Shown here: one piece after another, positions 25,443 to 33,646 of the stretch
Layout: each line of letters begins with the position of its first letter
Position numbering within the stretch: position 1 is the first letter of the stretch
DNA from: Mesorhizobium sp. M7A.F.Ca.US.006.01.1.1
GTDB taxonomy: Bacteria > Pseudomonadota > Alphaproteobacteria > Rhizobiales > Rhizobiaceae
Length of the DNA: 54,643 bases
Assembly: GCF_003997935.1 (NCBI RefSeq)
Contig: NZ_RZQL01000014.1
Location: 1-54,643 of the forward strand
Direction of reading: 5' to 3'
Program-made: the position numbers and the translations under genes
The notes under the pieces: generated by a model
Database searches by the model: none
What the model saw: only the letters and a program-made list of their open reading frames with translations
What the model was told of the DNA's origin: nothing

Positions 25443-25535
25443 TCAGCTTGGCGATGACGACAGGATCGTTATCGCCGTGACGCTGGTGAGTTGCTGGCGC
25501 TTGTTAAGCGTCGGCTTTTCGTAAATCTTTTTCAT
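25443..25535 (-). CDS. Tiny RiPP-like precursor peptide 3 (lasso-type leader)
   Basis: This 30-residue peptide starts MKKIYEKPTLNKRQQLTS. Y5, P8, L10 and T20 are at the lasso-leader spacing, with Q in place of the usual G14; the tail after T-A is ITILSSSPS. GGGGATTTTA precedes the ATG. It lies at the left edge of the polysaccharide locus. The gene lies inside a longer meaningless frame that runs up to 25889. No ring-closing Asp/Glu is present. Confidence 0.7.
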   Translation of the reverse strand: MKKIYEKPTLNKRQQLTSVTAITILSSSPS

Positions 25536-25589
25536 TAAAATCCCCAAAGCCCCGAATGGCCGCGCCAAGTGGGGCACCCACCAGCGCTT

Positions 25590-25595
25590 TGTCAA
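25590..25595 (-). promoter_or_regulatory. TTGACA -35-like element of peptide gene 3
   Basis: On the minus strand CGCTTGACAAAGCGC places CTTGAC, the alphaproteobacterial -35, 60 nt before the start at 25535. The hexamer 17 bp on (CCACTT) is weak. Confidence 0.55.
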
Positions 25596-25698
25596 GCGAA
25601 CGCTGAAATACCTTCGGCGGAAAACCTCCTCGCGCACGCGCGCACATGCTACCGCGTCAGCGGGGATGCTTCGCGAGGACTGCCGACCGACTGCCGCC

Positions 25699-26814
25699 CT
25701 ACGTGGCAGGCATGCCCGAATGAGCAGATTTTTGAACTTCCGTGCCGATGAGATCGAGTGTCGCCGCCGCGACATCGGCAACCTGAAGCCGCTGGACGCA
25801 GTAGACCCCACCGGGGTTATTTTCTTTACACAAACCCGGAGCGATGCATGGGCAAGGCATGGGCGGCTGGAGCGTTCGGCTGGGGACACCGAACGGGCCC
25901 CATTGCTCAGGCGACGTCAGACCGTACAGCCCCACCGCTGGAGTTCCGACAGATGCCGCGATGTGCATCGGGCCGCTCTCATTGCCAAGAAAAATCGACG
26001 CTTCGGCCAACAATGCCGTCAGAACCTCAAGCGAGGCTTTTCCGACGACACTTGCGACCGGCGACGCTGCCCCTTCAAGGATCCTTTGCGCGGCAAGCCC
26101 TTCATCCGGCCCACCAACGAGCAGGGATCGCAGCCCGGTTTTGGCGTATACCTCGTCGATGACCGCCGCAAAATGTTGCGGCGGCCAACAACGTCCTTCG
26201 AACCTCGCGCCGGCATGCACGGCCACATATGACTTCTTCGCCAAAGCGTTTCCCGCAAGAAGCCTGGCACATTCTTCCTGGGCAGTCTTGGTCGGCTGCA
26301 GCCGAGGCGTTGGGTCCTGACAATCCAACCCAAGGGCGCGGAGTGGAGACAGGTTCCTGTAGAGATAATGCGGTCCGCCATCTCCGAAGGTCGCGGCGAG
26401 AACGTTTGCAAGCTGGATTTCCCAGAACTTCATCGGATGCTCGGGAGGATCGAAGCCGACGCGAAGTGGAGCTCCAATCAAACGATGCATGATCCGCGAG
26501 GTTTTCGAATCGGTAAGGTCGATGCTAAGATCGAATCTTCGACGCCGCAGATCAGAGATGACGCCACGATAGTCGCTCAAACGCTTGCCCAGAGTCCTTC
26601 CTCTGCCACGGGATTCAAAGCCAACGGCAACATCGGCGATCCCTTGCGCGACAATGAACTGCTTGAGACCCGGCGCACAAAGCATGGTTACCGATGCTTG
26701 TGGATAAGAAAGACGCAGATTGCGAACCAAAGCAGATGTCAGAACGACATCTCCAATGTACTTTGTTTGAATAATGAGGATGGAACGAATCCCATCTCCT
26801 AAACTTGCATTCAT
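25699..26814 (-). CDS. GT9 heptosyltransferase-like glycosyltransferase (copy A)
   Basis: This 371-residue GT-B enzyme of family 9 (ADP-heptose:LPS heptosyltransferase type) has the N-terminal RSILIIQTKYIGDVVLTSAL, the mid-protein KKSYVAVHAGARFEGRCWPP (a nucleotide-sugar-side W-P motif) and the C-terminal ASIFLGNESGPMHIAASVGT PAVGLYG. A cysteine-rich tail (MPCPCIAPGLCKENNP ... VYCVQ) resembles that of heptosyltransferases. It probably adds a sugar in the polysaccharide or LPS pathway. It is a paralogue of the next upstream gene, with about 84% identity over the first 175 residues counted by eye. Confidence 0.9.
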   Translation of the reverse strand: MNASLGDGIRSILIIQTKYIGDVVLTSALVRNLRLSYPQASVTMLCAPGLKQFIVAQGIADVAVGFESRGRGRTLGKRLSDYRGVISDLRRRRFDLSIDLTDSKTSRIMHRLIGAPLRVGFDPPEHPMKFWEIQLANVLAATFGDGGPHYLYRNLSPLRALGLDCQDPTPRLQPTKTAQEECARLLAGNALAKKSYVAVHAGARFEGRCWPPQHFAAVIDEVYAKTGLRSLLVGGPDEGLAAQRILEGAASPVASVVGKASLEVLTALLAEASIFLGNESGPMHIAASVGTPAVGLYGLTSPEQWGPFGVPSRTLQPPMPCPCIAPGLCKENNPGGVYCVQRLQVADVAAATLDLIGTEVQKSAHSGMPAT

Positions 26815-26893
26815 CGAGATGATCTGCCGAAAACGCTAACTTAAAAAAATCTGCCGAGGACACTCACTTCTGAACGTCAAGCGGCGCTTTCAA

Positions 26894-26922
26894 ATATAGA
26901 GCCAACCAACCCTGTCAACAAG
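26894..26922 (-). promoter_or_regulatory. Promoter of GT9 copy A
   Basis: On the minus strand CTTGTT (26922-26917) and CTATAT (26899-26894) are spaced by exactly 17 bp, close to the alphaproteobacterial CTTGAC-N17-CTATAT consensus. The same pair is conserved at 28271-28299 in the duplicated unit. Confidence 0.65.
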
Positions 26923-27076
26923 CTTGCCGTGCCTTGGTGCCTCTTTGCATCGGTCGTTGGCGACCGGCAAACGCTTGTCCTAATCCTTCAATCGCCGCCG
27001 CAAGCGGCGCGTCACACCCGACCGGCCTTGAGCAGCCCCGGATGGAGCACACGCGCAGCTTCGTTCGGTCGCCAGC

Positions 27077-28192
27077 CTACGAAGCGGCCGGCATGCCCGA
27101 ATGAGCGGATTTTCGAACCTCCCCGATGAGATCGAGTGTCGCTTCTGCGACTTCAGCAACCTGAAGCCGTTGAACACAATAGACTGCACCTGGGTTGTAT
27201 TCTTTACAAACACCTGGAGCTATACATGGACAAGGCAGGGATGGCCGGAGCGTTTTGTTGGGAACAACAAACGGACCCCATAGATCAGGAGACTGCATAC
27301 CGAACAATCCCACCGCCGGAGTTCCAACAGACGCTGCAACGTGCATCGGGCCGCTGTCATTGCCAAGGAAAATTGCCGCTTCTGCCAACGACGCGACAAG
27401 GACTTCAAGCGAGGCCTTTCCGACCACAGAGGCCACCGGGGACGTTGCCGTTTCAACTATGCTTTGCGCAACGGGCCTTTCATCAGGCCCACCGACGAGC
27501 AGGGATCGCAGCCCGGTTTTGGCGTATACCTCGTCGATGACCGCAGCAAAATGTTGCGGCGGCCAACAGCGCCCCTCAGACCCCGCGCCTGCATGCACGG
27601 CCACATACGACTTCTTTGCCAAGCCGCTTTGCGAAAGAAGCCTGGCACACTCCTCTTGAGCAATCTTGGTTGGCTGCAGTCGAGGGGTTGGATCTTGAAC
27701 CGCTAACCCAAGGGCGCCCAGTGGAGACAGGTACCTGTAGAGATAATGGGACCCACCATGGCCGAAGGGCGCCGCGAGAACGTTTGCCATCTGGATTTCC
27801 CAGAACTTAAACGGACGCTCGGGAGGATCGAAGCCAACGCGAAGTGGGGCGCCGGTCAAACGATGCATGATCCGTGAGGTTTTTGTATCGGTAAGTTCGA
27901 TGCTGAGATCGAATTTTTGACCCCGCAGAGCAGAAATGACGGCATAATAGTCGGTCAAACGCTTGCCCAGAGTCCTTCCTCTGCCACCGGATTGAAAGCC
28001 AATAGCAACATCGGCGATCCCTTGCGCGACAATGAACTGCTTGAGACCGGGCGCACAAAGCATGGTTACCGATGCTTGTGGATAAGCAAGACGCAGATTG
28101 CGAGTCAAAGCAGATGTCAGAGTGACATCTCCAATGTACTTCATTTGAATAATGAGGATGGAACGAATCCCATATCCTAAACTTGCATTCAT
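27077..28192 (-). CDS. GT9 heptosyltransferase-like glycosyltransferase (copy B)
   Basis: This 371-residue protein is a paralogue of the GT9 at 25699. It has RSILIIQMKYIGDVTLTSAL, KKSYVAVHAGAGSEGRCWPP, IFLGNDSGPMHVAASVGTPA VGLFG and the Cys-rich CPCIAPGVCKEYNPGAVYC tail. Substitutions are spread over the whole length with no frame disruption, so both copies look functional. The start at 28192 matches copy A; the frame is open further upstream to 28240. Its own promoter is at 28271-28299. Confidence 0.9.
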   Translation of the reverse strand: MNASLGYGIRSILIIQMKYIGDVTLTSALTRNLRLAYPQASVTMLCAPGLKQFIVAQGIADVAIGFQSGGRGRTLGKRLTDYYAVISALRGQKFDLSIELTDTKTSRIMHRLTGAPLRVGFDPPERPFKFWEIQMANVLAAPFGHGGSHYLYRYLSPLGALGLAVQDPTPRLQPTKIAQEECARLLSQSGLAKKSYVAVHAGAGSEGRCWPPQHFAAVIDEVYAKTGLRSLLVGGPDERPVAQSIVETATSPVASVVGKASLEVLVASLAEAAIFLGNDSGPMHVAASVGTPAVGLFGMQSPDLWGPFVVPNKTLRPSLPCPCIAPGVCKEYNPGAVYCVQRLQVAEVAEATLDLIGEVRKSAHSGMPAAS

Positions 28193-28270
28193 CGAGATGA
28201 TCTGCCGAAAACGCCAAATTAAAAAATCCGCTGGGGACACTCATTTCTGAACGTCAAGCGGCGCTTTGAA

Positions 28271-28299
28271 ATATAGAGCTAACCAACCCTGTCAACAAG
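28271..28299 (-). promoter_or_regulatory. Promoter of GT9 copy B
   Basis: CTTGTT (28299-28294) and CTATAT (28276-28271), 17 bp apart on the minus strand, as in the other copy. Confidence 0.65.
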
Positions 28300-28359
28300 C
28301 TTGCCGTGCCTTGGTGTCTCTTTGCATCGGTCGTCGGCAGGACCGGCAAACGCTTGTCC

Positions 28360-29583
28360 TCAGTCCTTCAATCGCCGCAAGCGGCGCGTCAGGCCCTGGA
28401 CGGCCTTGAGCAGCCAAGGACGTGACCGAGTCATGCCTTCGACCCGGCTGCGCAGCAAAATGGCTGCGTTGGCAGCCCTGCCCCGCACCGTCACCGGTTC
28501 GCAGATCTCGGCCAGAACCGAGCTCGCGGCGCCGATATGTTGCTTGTAGCCCTGGCCGCCGACCGACAGGTCGAAATAGTCGAAGCCCCGCTCGCATCCC
28601 CACATCATCAACTTGCCCATCGTCGTCAGGCCGGGTGAGACATTGGCGACCGCATTCTGGTCGATGCCGAGCAGGAGGGCGTGAAGTGTGCCTTTTCTGA
28701 CCAGCACATAGATGGAGGCGAGCCAGGCTTCACCGACGCGTAGCCCGAAGAGCCGCACCGATCCATTGGACAGGCCTTGCAGCGCCGCTGCGCGGTAGAA
28801 ATCGACGACCGGGGCCTGCGTCAGGAGGTCGAAACGCCCGAGCTCGCGAAAACGCTTCAGCCGCAGTTCCAGCAGCACATCCAGGAGCTCCTCGGTCAGA
28901 TCAGGCGTATCGGCCGCGACCAGAGCGAGGCCACCAAGCTGTTCGAAGCCGCGGCAATGTTTGCGGAAGGCCTTGGCGAAGGACGGCTTGCAGATCCGCT
29001 TGATGAGCGTCTCCGGGTCGCCATGCAGCACGAGGCCGGAGGTGACCTGGATGGAGTCGCGCGCCACCGAAAGCAATGCCAGCGGATTGACCACGCCGTG
29101 GATCTGCTGCGGGATTCCCGCGATATGGATGCGATCCGCCGGTGGCAGCACGGCACGGACCGCCGCCCACATGGCGTCGGCACTCTGCCTGGTCCACGCT
29201 CTCCCATCGGCCAGCAGCGGCACCGAGTAGTCGCACACGCGGCAACTCAGCCATTCGATCACGTGGTGGCCGAAGGCCCGGCGCCGCATCAGCGGCAGCA
29301 GCATGGCCGGCGCGCCGGTCACGGCGTCACTCACCTCGACGAAGACCAGGTCCGCGTCTTTGGGCATCAGCCGTGCGGCGATTCCTTCGACCCAGGCATA
29401 GTGCTGATGGGCAGTGCAGACGCCGTGCGCCTCAAGGAGCAGCCATAGCAGCCTTACGGTGTCGAAACTGGTGTGCAGCCGAGCCGTGAAGTGCTCGGTT
29501 GCATCAGCATTGGCAACAGTCGGGGAAAACAGCCCACCGGGCAAATCCGTGGTCGGAGTCGTTCGCGTCGCGTAGCTTGCCAC
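28360..29583 (-). CDS. CelD/BcsL-like GNAT acyltransferase 1
   Basis: This 407-residue protein of the FemAB/CelD-type acetyltransferase group (Acetyltransf_6) probably acylates the polysaccharide or its precursors. Recognisable parts are FVEVSDAVTGAPAMLLPLMR, KRFRELGRFDLLTQAPVVDF YR, and the acetyl-CoA-site segment ASIYVLVRKGTLHALLLGID followed by ANVSPGLTTMGKLM and GFDYFDLSVGGQGYKQHIGA. The start is a GTG at 29583 with GGGAG six bases upstream. A close paralogue precedes it on the same strand; the genes are separated by 12 bp. Confidence 0.85.
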   Translation of the reverse strand: MASYATRTTPTTDLPGGLFSPTVANADATEHFTARLHTSFDTVRLLWLLLEAHGVCTAHQHYAWVEGIAARLMPKDADLVFVEVSDAVTGAPAMLLPLMRRRAFGHHVIEWLSCRVCDYSVPLLADGRAWTRQSADAMWAAVRAVLPPADRIHIAGIPQQIHGVVNPLALLSVARDSIQVTSGLVLHGDPETLIKRICKPSFAKAFRKHCRGFEQLGGLALVAADTPDLTEELLDVLLELRLKRFRELGRFDLLTQAPVVDFYRAAALQGLSNGSVRLFGLRVGEAWLASIYVLVRKGTLHALLLGIDQNAVANVSPGLTTMGKLMMWGCERGFDYFDLSVGGQGYKQHIGAASSVLAEICEPVTVRGRAANAAILLRSRVEGMTRSRPWLLKAVQGLTRRLRRLKD

Positions 29584-29595
29584 ATGCTTCTCCCG

Positions 29596-30825
29596 TCATT
29601 CTGATCCCCCACGCAGGCGCCGCAAATCCCGCATCAGTCCCTGGAGCCTCTTCAGCAGCCGAGGTTTGGAGCGCACGAACACCTCGGTCCGGTTGCGGAC
29701 CTCGATGGCTGCGCTCACGAGGCCGCCTCGCACCGTAATCCCGTGGCAAAGCTCGCGCAGGCCCGAACCCACGGCACCCATATGTTCCTTATAACTCTGG
29801 TTGCCTACTGACAGGTCGAAATAATCGAAACCGCGGCCGCGCGCCCAGCTCATCAACTTGCCCATGATCAGAAGTCCCGGTGAGACATTGGGCACCGCGC
29901 CCTGATCGATTGAGATCAGCAGAGCATGAACGGTGACTTGATGGATCAGCAGGTATTGTACCGCGATCAGAGCTTCACCAACACGCAACCCGAAGAGCCG
30001 CACCGACCCATCCGACAGACCCTCGAGAGCGGCGTTTCGATAGAAGTCGACAACCGTCGCCTGCGTCAGCAGATCGAAGCGGCCCAGTTCGCGAAAGCGG
30101 CTGAGCCGCATCCGGACCAGGCCGCCGAAGATAACCTCCACCAGGGCCGGTGTGTTGGCTTCGACGAGTTCCACGTCGCCAAGCCGTTCGAGGCGGCGCC
30201 AGTCCTTGTTGAAGGCCTTGACGAAGGATGGCCGGCATAGGCGCTTGAGGACGGTTTCCGGGTCGCCGTCGATGGCGAGGCCGAAGCTGGTATGCAGGGA
30301 ATCGCGCGTGGCCGCGAGCAAGGCCAGCGGATTGGCGACGCCGCTGATCGATTGCGGAATTCCCGTGATCTGGATCCGGTCCGCCGGCGGCAGCACGGAA
30401 CGCACCGCGGCCCACGCGGCCTGCGCCGATTGCGTCGTCCACGGGCTGGCATCGGCCAGCAGCGGTGCCGAATAGTCGCAAACGCCACAGCTCAGCCATT
30501 CGATCACCCGATGGCGGAAGGCCGGCCGCCGTATCAATGGCACCAGCATTCGCGGCGCGCCCGTCACCGCATCGTTTACCTCCACGATGAGCAGTTCTGC
30601 ACCTTCCGGCATCAGCCGCGCGACGATCCCCTCGGCCCAGGCATAATTCTGGTGGGCGGTGCACACACCGTCCGCCTGAAGGCGCAGCCAGAGCGGCCTC
30701 ACCGCTTCCAGGTTGGTGTGGAGCCGCGCCGTGTAGGCATCGATGGCCACGACGGTGGCCGGATGCGAGGACTGGCCATCGGGCGAGCCGGTCACCGCAG
30801 CAATTTGCACCGCCTGGACTGCCAT
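29596..30825 (-). CDS. CelD/BcsL-like GNAT acyltransferase 2
   Basis: This 409-residue paralogue of the neighbouring acyltransferase has the same landmarks: VEVNDAVTGAPRMLVPLIRR, SRFRELGRFDLLTQATVVDF YRNAAL, QYLLIHQVTVHALLISIDQG, NVSPGLLIMGKLMSWARGRG FDYFDLSVGNQSYKEHMGA. The start at 30825 has AGGAA just upstream; the frame continues to 30873 but overlaps the flippase gene. It is part of the 33313-to-27077 minus-strand operon. Two diverged acyltransferases side by side suggest two different decoration sites or acyl groups. Confidence 0.85.
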   Translation of the reverse strand: MAVQAVQIAAVTGSPDGQSSHPATVVAIDAYTARLHTNLEAVRPLWLRLQADGVCTAHQNYAWAEGIVARLMPEGAELLIVEVNDAVTGAPRMLVPLIRRPAFRHRVIEWLSCGVCDYSAPLLADASPWTTQSAQAAWAAVRSVLPPADRIQITGIPQSISGVANPLALLAATRDSLHTSFGLAIDGDPETVLKRLCRPSFVKAFNKDWRRLERLGDVELVEANTPALVEVIFGGLVRMRLSRFRELGRFDLLTQATVVDFYRNAALEGLSDGSVRLFGLRVGEALIAVQYLLIHQVTVHALLISIDQGAVPNVSPGLLIMGKLMSWARGRGFDYFDLSVGNQSYKEHMGAVGSGLRELCHGITVRGGLVSAAIEVRNRTEVFVRSKPRLLKRLQGLMRDLRRLRGGSE

Positions 30826-30833
30826 GTTTTTTC

Positions 30834-32147
30834 CTATCGCTTTGCCGTAGCGAACGGCAGCGTCCGCCGCCACACGCCCAACCGGCTGTCGCGCGCCTCA
30901 TCGGGATGCTCGATATTCCACATGCGGTGATGCGCGAAATACCATGATGCCACGAGCACGAACATCTCTGAGACGGCGGAACCCAACAACGCCCACGGCG
31001 GAGACGCGATTGCCAGCAGGGCCGCGATCAGCGCCAGCCCGACGACCGCGCCGCCCGTCGTGATGAACGCGACGATCCGAAAATCGCCGAGTATCTCAAG
31101 CACGATGCGGGGCATGATATAGAGCATGATCGGGACAAAATTCGCGATCACGAAAAGTCCGATGAACCAGGTCGAAGCGTCCTGGAGAGCCTGGGATCTT
31201 ATCATCGGCAGGACGAACATGATCGCACATCCATAAGCAAGGCCGCCGAGCCCCATGACGAGCGCCCAGATCTTGGCCTGCGTCCAGACACGGCCTGTTT
31301 CATTGTTCCGCATCAGCCTGGCGAGATCCGGCTGCGTCATGTTGACGAATGCAAGGCTGATGATGCGCAGCGGAGCAAACAGCACCAGAACCGCCGCCAG
31401 CGGTGCGTAGGCGGCTGGCCCGGCAATGCCGGCGACCAGCAGCGCCAGACATTGACCCTGGATGTTGGTGGTGGTCGCGCTGAATGCCGACCAGCGCAGC
31501 TGGGGCCAGAGCCTGACATAGCGTCGCCGCGTCGGCATGCGGAAGCTGATGCGAAGCGAGCGCCGGGCCAGCCGGACCAGGACGAAAATGCCGAACACAT
31601 TTGCCGCGGCGAGTGCATAGAACACGGTCTGCAGCGGATCTTGGACCAACCAGACCGACAGCCCGGTCAGGACACAGCCGGCGACTGTAAAAGCGCCATC
31701 GCTGATGGAGACGACAACCTGCTGGCGCCGTGCGAAGAAAGCCGTGCGCATATGGCTGCGCAGCGACCAGGCACCGACGAAGCAGCCCGCGGCAATTCCG
31801 CTCGGATCGCCAAGGACATGCATCAGAACAGCCGTGCCGACGGCCATCAGCAACGCCACGATCAGCGCCGCCGTTCCGAACGCCACGTCATAGGTATCGA
31901 CGCCGGCGCTGTTGGTGCTCTTGCTCATCCAGATGCTGGCGGGAACGGCGGTGAGCGACCTGATATAGGACAGGCCGACACCGCCCATCACCATGCCGAT
32001 GGCGAAGAGGCCGTAGCCCTGCGCCGACAGCATGTGCAACAGCATGATGTTGAGGGCAAAATGAAAGCCGCTCTGCATCGCCTCGCCGCCGATCATCAGC
32101 ACGAGGCGTCGAACCAGATGGCTCGGAAACGATAACTTCACGGCCAT
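30834..32147 (-). CDS. Polysaccharide flippase-like membrane protein (Wzx/MATE)
   Basis: This 437-residue protein has about 12 predicted transmembrane helices, including GYGLFAIGMVMGGVGLSYIR, TAALIVALLMAVGTAVLMHV, AAYAPLAAVLVLFAPLRIIS and GGAVVGLALIAALLAIASPP. The N-terminal opening (LVLMIGGEAMQSGFHFALNI MLLHMLSAQGYGLFAIG) is that of the O-antigen flippase-like superfamily. It probably flips lipid-linked repeat units across the inner membrane. It overlaps the GT4 gene upstream by 10 bp, so the two are translationally linked. Confidence 0.88.
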   Translation of the reverse strand: MAVKLSFPSHLVRRLVLMIGGEAMQSGFHFALNIMLLHMLSAQGYGLFAIGMVMGGVGLSYIRSLTAVPASIWMSKSTNSAGVDTYDVAFGTAALIVALLMAVGTAVLMHVLGDPSGIAAGCFVGAWSLRSHMRTAFFARRQQVVVSISDGAFTVAGCVLTGLSVWLVQDPLQTVFYALAAANVFGIFVLVRLARRSLRISFRMPTRRRYVRLWPQLRWSAFSATTTNIQGQCLALLVAGIAGPAAYAPLAAVLVLFAPLRIISLAFVNMTQPDLARLMRNNETGRVWTQAKIWALVMGLGGLAYGCAIMFVLPMIRSQALQDASTWFIGLFVIANFVPIMLYIMPRIVLEILGDFRIVAFITTGGAVVGLALIAALLAIASPPWALLGSAVSEMFVLVASWYFAHHRMWNIEHPDEARDSRLGVWRRTLPFATAKR

Positions 32148-33313
32148 GTCTCCGCTTCGCGGGCAGCAGGCGCCTTGCCCGGCCGCGCGATGGTCGTCTT
32201 CAGCTTGTCGGCGGCGATCGCGGTGATCGCCGCGGCCGCGACCGGCTCGCTGAAGATCGCCTCGTAGCGCGCGCGCCCGGCAGCGACAAACCCGCGCCAG
32301 GCCTCAGGGGCGAGGATGATCTCCTGCAATTTCGCGCCAAGAGCTGCTGCGTCGCCGGGCGGGACATGCCAGCCGGTCTCCCCGTCGCTGACCACTTCCA
32401 CCAGCCCGCCGATCGCCGACACAAGCGGCGGCCGGCCATAAGCCATCGCTTCGATGGCCACGCGGCCCAGCGATTCCGGACGCCGCGACGGCACGGTGAC
32501 GATGTCGGCCCAGCGATAATGCTCCGAGGGGTCGGGAATGAAAGGCAGGACTCCGACGCGCCCGGCAAGCCCCATGGTTTCGACCAGTTCGGCAAGCGCA
32601 CGCTCGCGCTCGGTGCTTTCGAAGGCGCCGCCGACCAGCCGCACCTCGACCCTCGCCTGGAGTTCTGCCGGCATCGAGGCGATCGCCTCCAGCAGGACCT
32701 CCTGCCCCTTGATCCGGTTGATGCGGCCGAGCAGCAGCACCCGCAATGGGCGCTTGCCGTCATACGTCATCGGTTCGACCGCCGCCGGCCCGGCAACGCC
32801 GTTGTAGACGACATACGCGCGTGCCGCCTGGGGATCGCCAAACGCGGCGCGTGTCGCGCGCGAATTGAAGATCAGATCCGCATGGCTCCAGTGCATCAGG
32901 CCGACAAGTACCCTGCGCATGGCGCCTTCGGGGATCTCGTGGATATGCAGGACGGCCTTGTGAGGCAGCAACCGCGCGGCCAGCGCATAGTCGGCCACGA
33001 TCGAGGTGTTGACATAGACGAGGTCGCAAGATTTGAGGCGTCGCCACGCCCTGAACACGGCAACCGGCAGTCGCGCCATCTCGACTGTCGCAAGGCGCGC
33101 AATGGCCTGGCGCCTCAGCACCCAGAGCGGTTCGAAGACGATCCGGCTGGCATGCGCTTCCAGAATCTGCACGATCGGCCCGCTGCGCGGCAAGACCACT
33201 TCGATGTCGGCCGACGGAAACGCGGCGCGCAGCGCAGCAACGCTCTCCGCGAAGCTGCGGTCAGAACCATAGAGTTCATAACCCTGATGAACGCAGGCAA
33301 TCCGCATCTTCAT
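32138..33313 (-). CDS. GT4-family glycosyltransferase
   Basis: This 391-residue GT-B glycosyltransferase has an N-terminal domain starting MKMRIACVHQGYELYGSDRS (a glycine-rich G-S-D-R-S loop) and a C-terminal nucleotide-sugar domain with RPLRVLLLGRINRIKGQEVL and the E-x7-E-type region PSRRPESLGRVAIEAMAYGR. The frame extends far upstream (to 34156), but the 280 extra residues are non-coding and antisense to the neighbouring GT gene. It is the first gene of the minus-strand operon and is divergent from the plus-strand GT at 33647. Confidence 0.9.
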   Translation of the reverse strand: MKMRIACVHQGYELYGSDRSFAESVAALRAAFPSADIEVVLPRSGPIVQILEAHASRIVFEPLWVLRRQAIARLATVEMARLPVAVFRAWRRLKSCDLVYVNTSIVADYALAARLLPHKAVLHIHEIPEGAMRRVLVGLMHWSHADLIFNSRATRAAFGDPQAARAYVVYNGVAGPAAVEPMTYDGKRPLRVLLLGRINRIKGQEVLLEAIASMPAELQARVEVRLVGGAFESTERERALAELVETMGLAGRVGVLPFIPDPSEHYRWADIVTVPSRRPESLGRVAIEAMAYGRPPLVSAIGGLVEVVSDGETGWHVPPGDAAALGAKLQEIILAPEAWRGFVAAGRARYEAIFSEPVAAAAITAIAADKLKTTIARPGKAPAAREAETWP

Positions 33314-33381
33314 ATCCCGCCGGGTGCTACCACCATCGCGCTGGGCAATTGTGGCAGAAGCCCGTCCGCAAGAATCATGCC

Positions 33382-33444
33382 CGGTTCGATATGTCCGACT
33401 ATCGGTTCGATATGTCCGACTGTCGGTTCGATACGTCCGACTCC
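33382..33444. repeat. 21-bp tandem repeat, three copies, in divergent promoter region
   Basis: CGGTTCGATATGTCCGACTAT (one change per copy) occurs at 33382-33402, 33403-33423 and 33424-33444, followed by a partial CGG. Copies 1 and 2 differ by one base and copy 3 by a few. The array occupies the 333-bp gap between the two divergent glycosyltransferase genes (33313 minus and 33647 plus). The 21-bp period is two helical turns, as for stacked regulator sites. There are no spacers, so it is not CRISPR. Confidence 0.85.
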
Positions 33445-33646
33445 CGGCCGCACGCCCCTGGCATTGCTTCGCTTCGATACAACTACGCACAGAAGGGTTG
33501 ACCGAGAATGAAACAACCACCGGGTTCAACACCGTTTTTTTACAACCCAGCGCGATGATCCCCTCCCAGGATGCCGAAATCGGGAGATGGCACGGAAGTT
33601 GCCGTCCCCTCCTATAAATTAAGCAATACCTAATATATAGAGATAT

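Larger units (their letters stand above)
25690..27037. repeat. Tandem duplication, unit A
   Basis: About 1.35 kb holding a GT9 gene, its promoter and the last bases of an acyltransferase gene. It is repeated, diverged, at 27066-28416. The alignment runs from the shared GGCATGCCCGAATGAGC at the gene 3' end to GGCCTTGAGCAG. In unit A the acyltransferase tail (GCCGCAAGCGGCGCGTCA region near 26996-27036) is a broken fragment. Confidence 0.85.
27066..28416. repeat. Tandem duplication, unit B
   Basis: The second unit of the duplication that includes 25690-27037. It joins directly onto the intact acyltransferase gene at 28360, whereas in unit A only that gene's last bases are present. Unit B therefore probably has the original junction and unit A is the inserted copy. 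Confidence 0.85.

Noticed and set aside
33382..33444. Possible CRISPR array
   Set aside because: The three 21-bp copies are directly adjacent with no spacers, and no cas gene is present.
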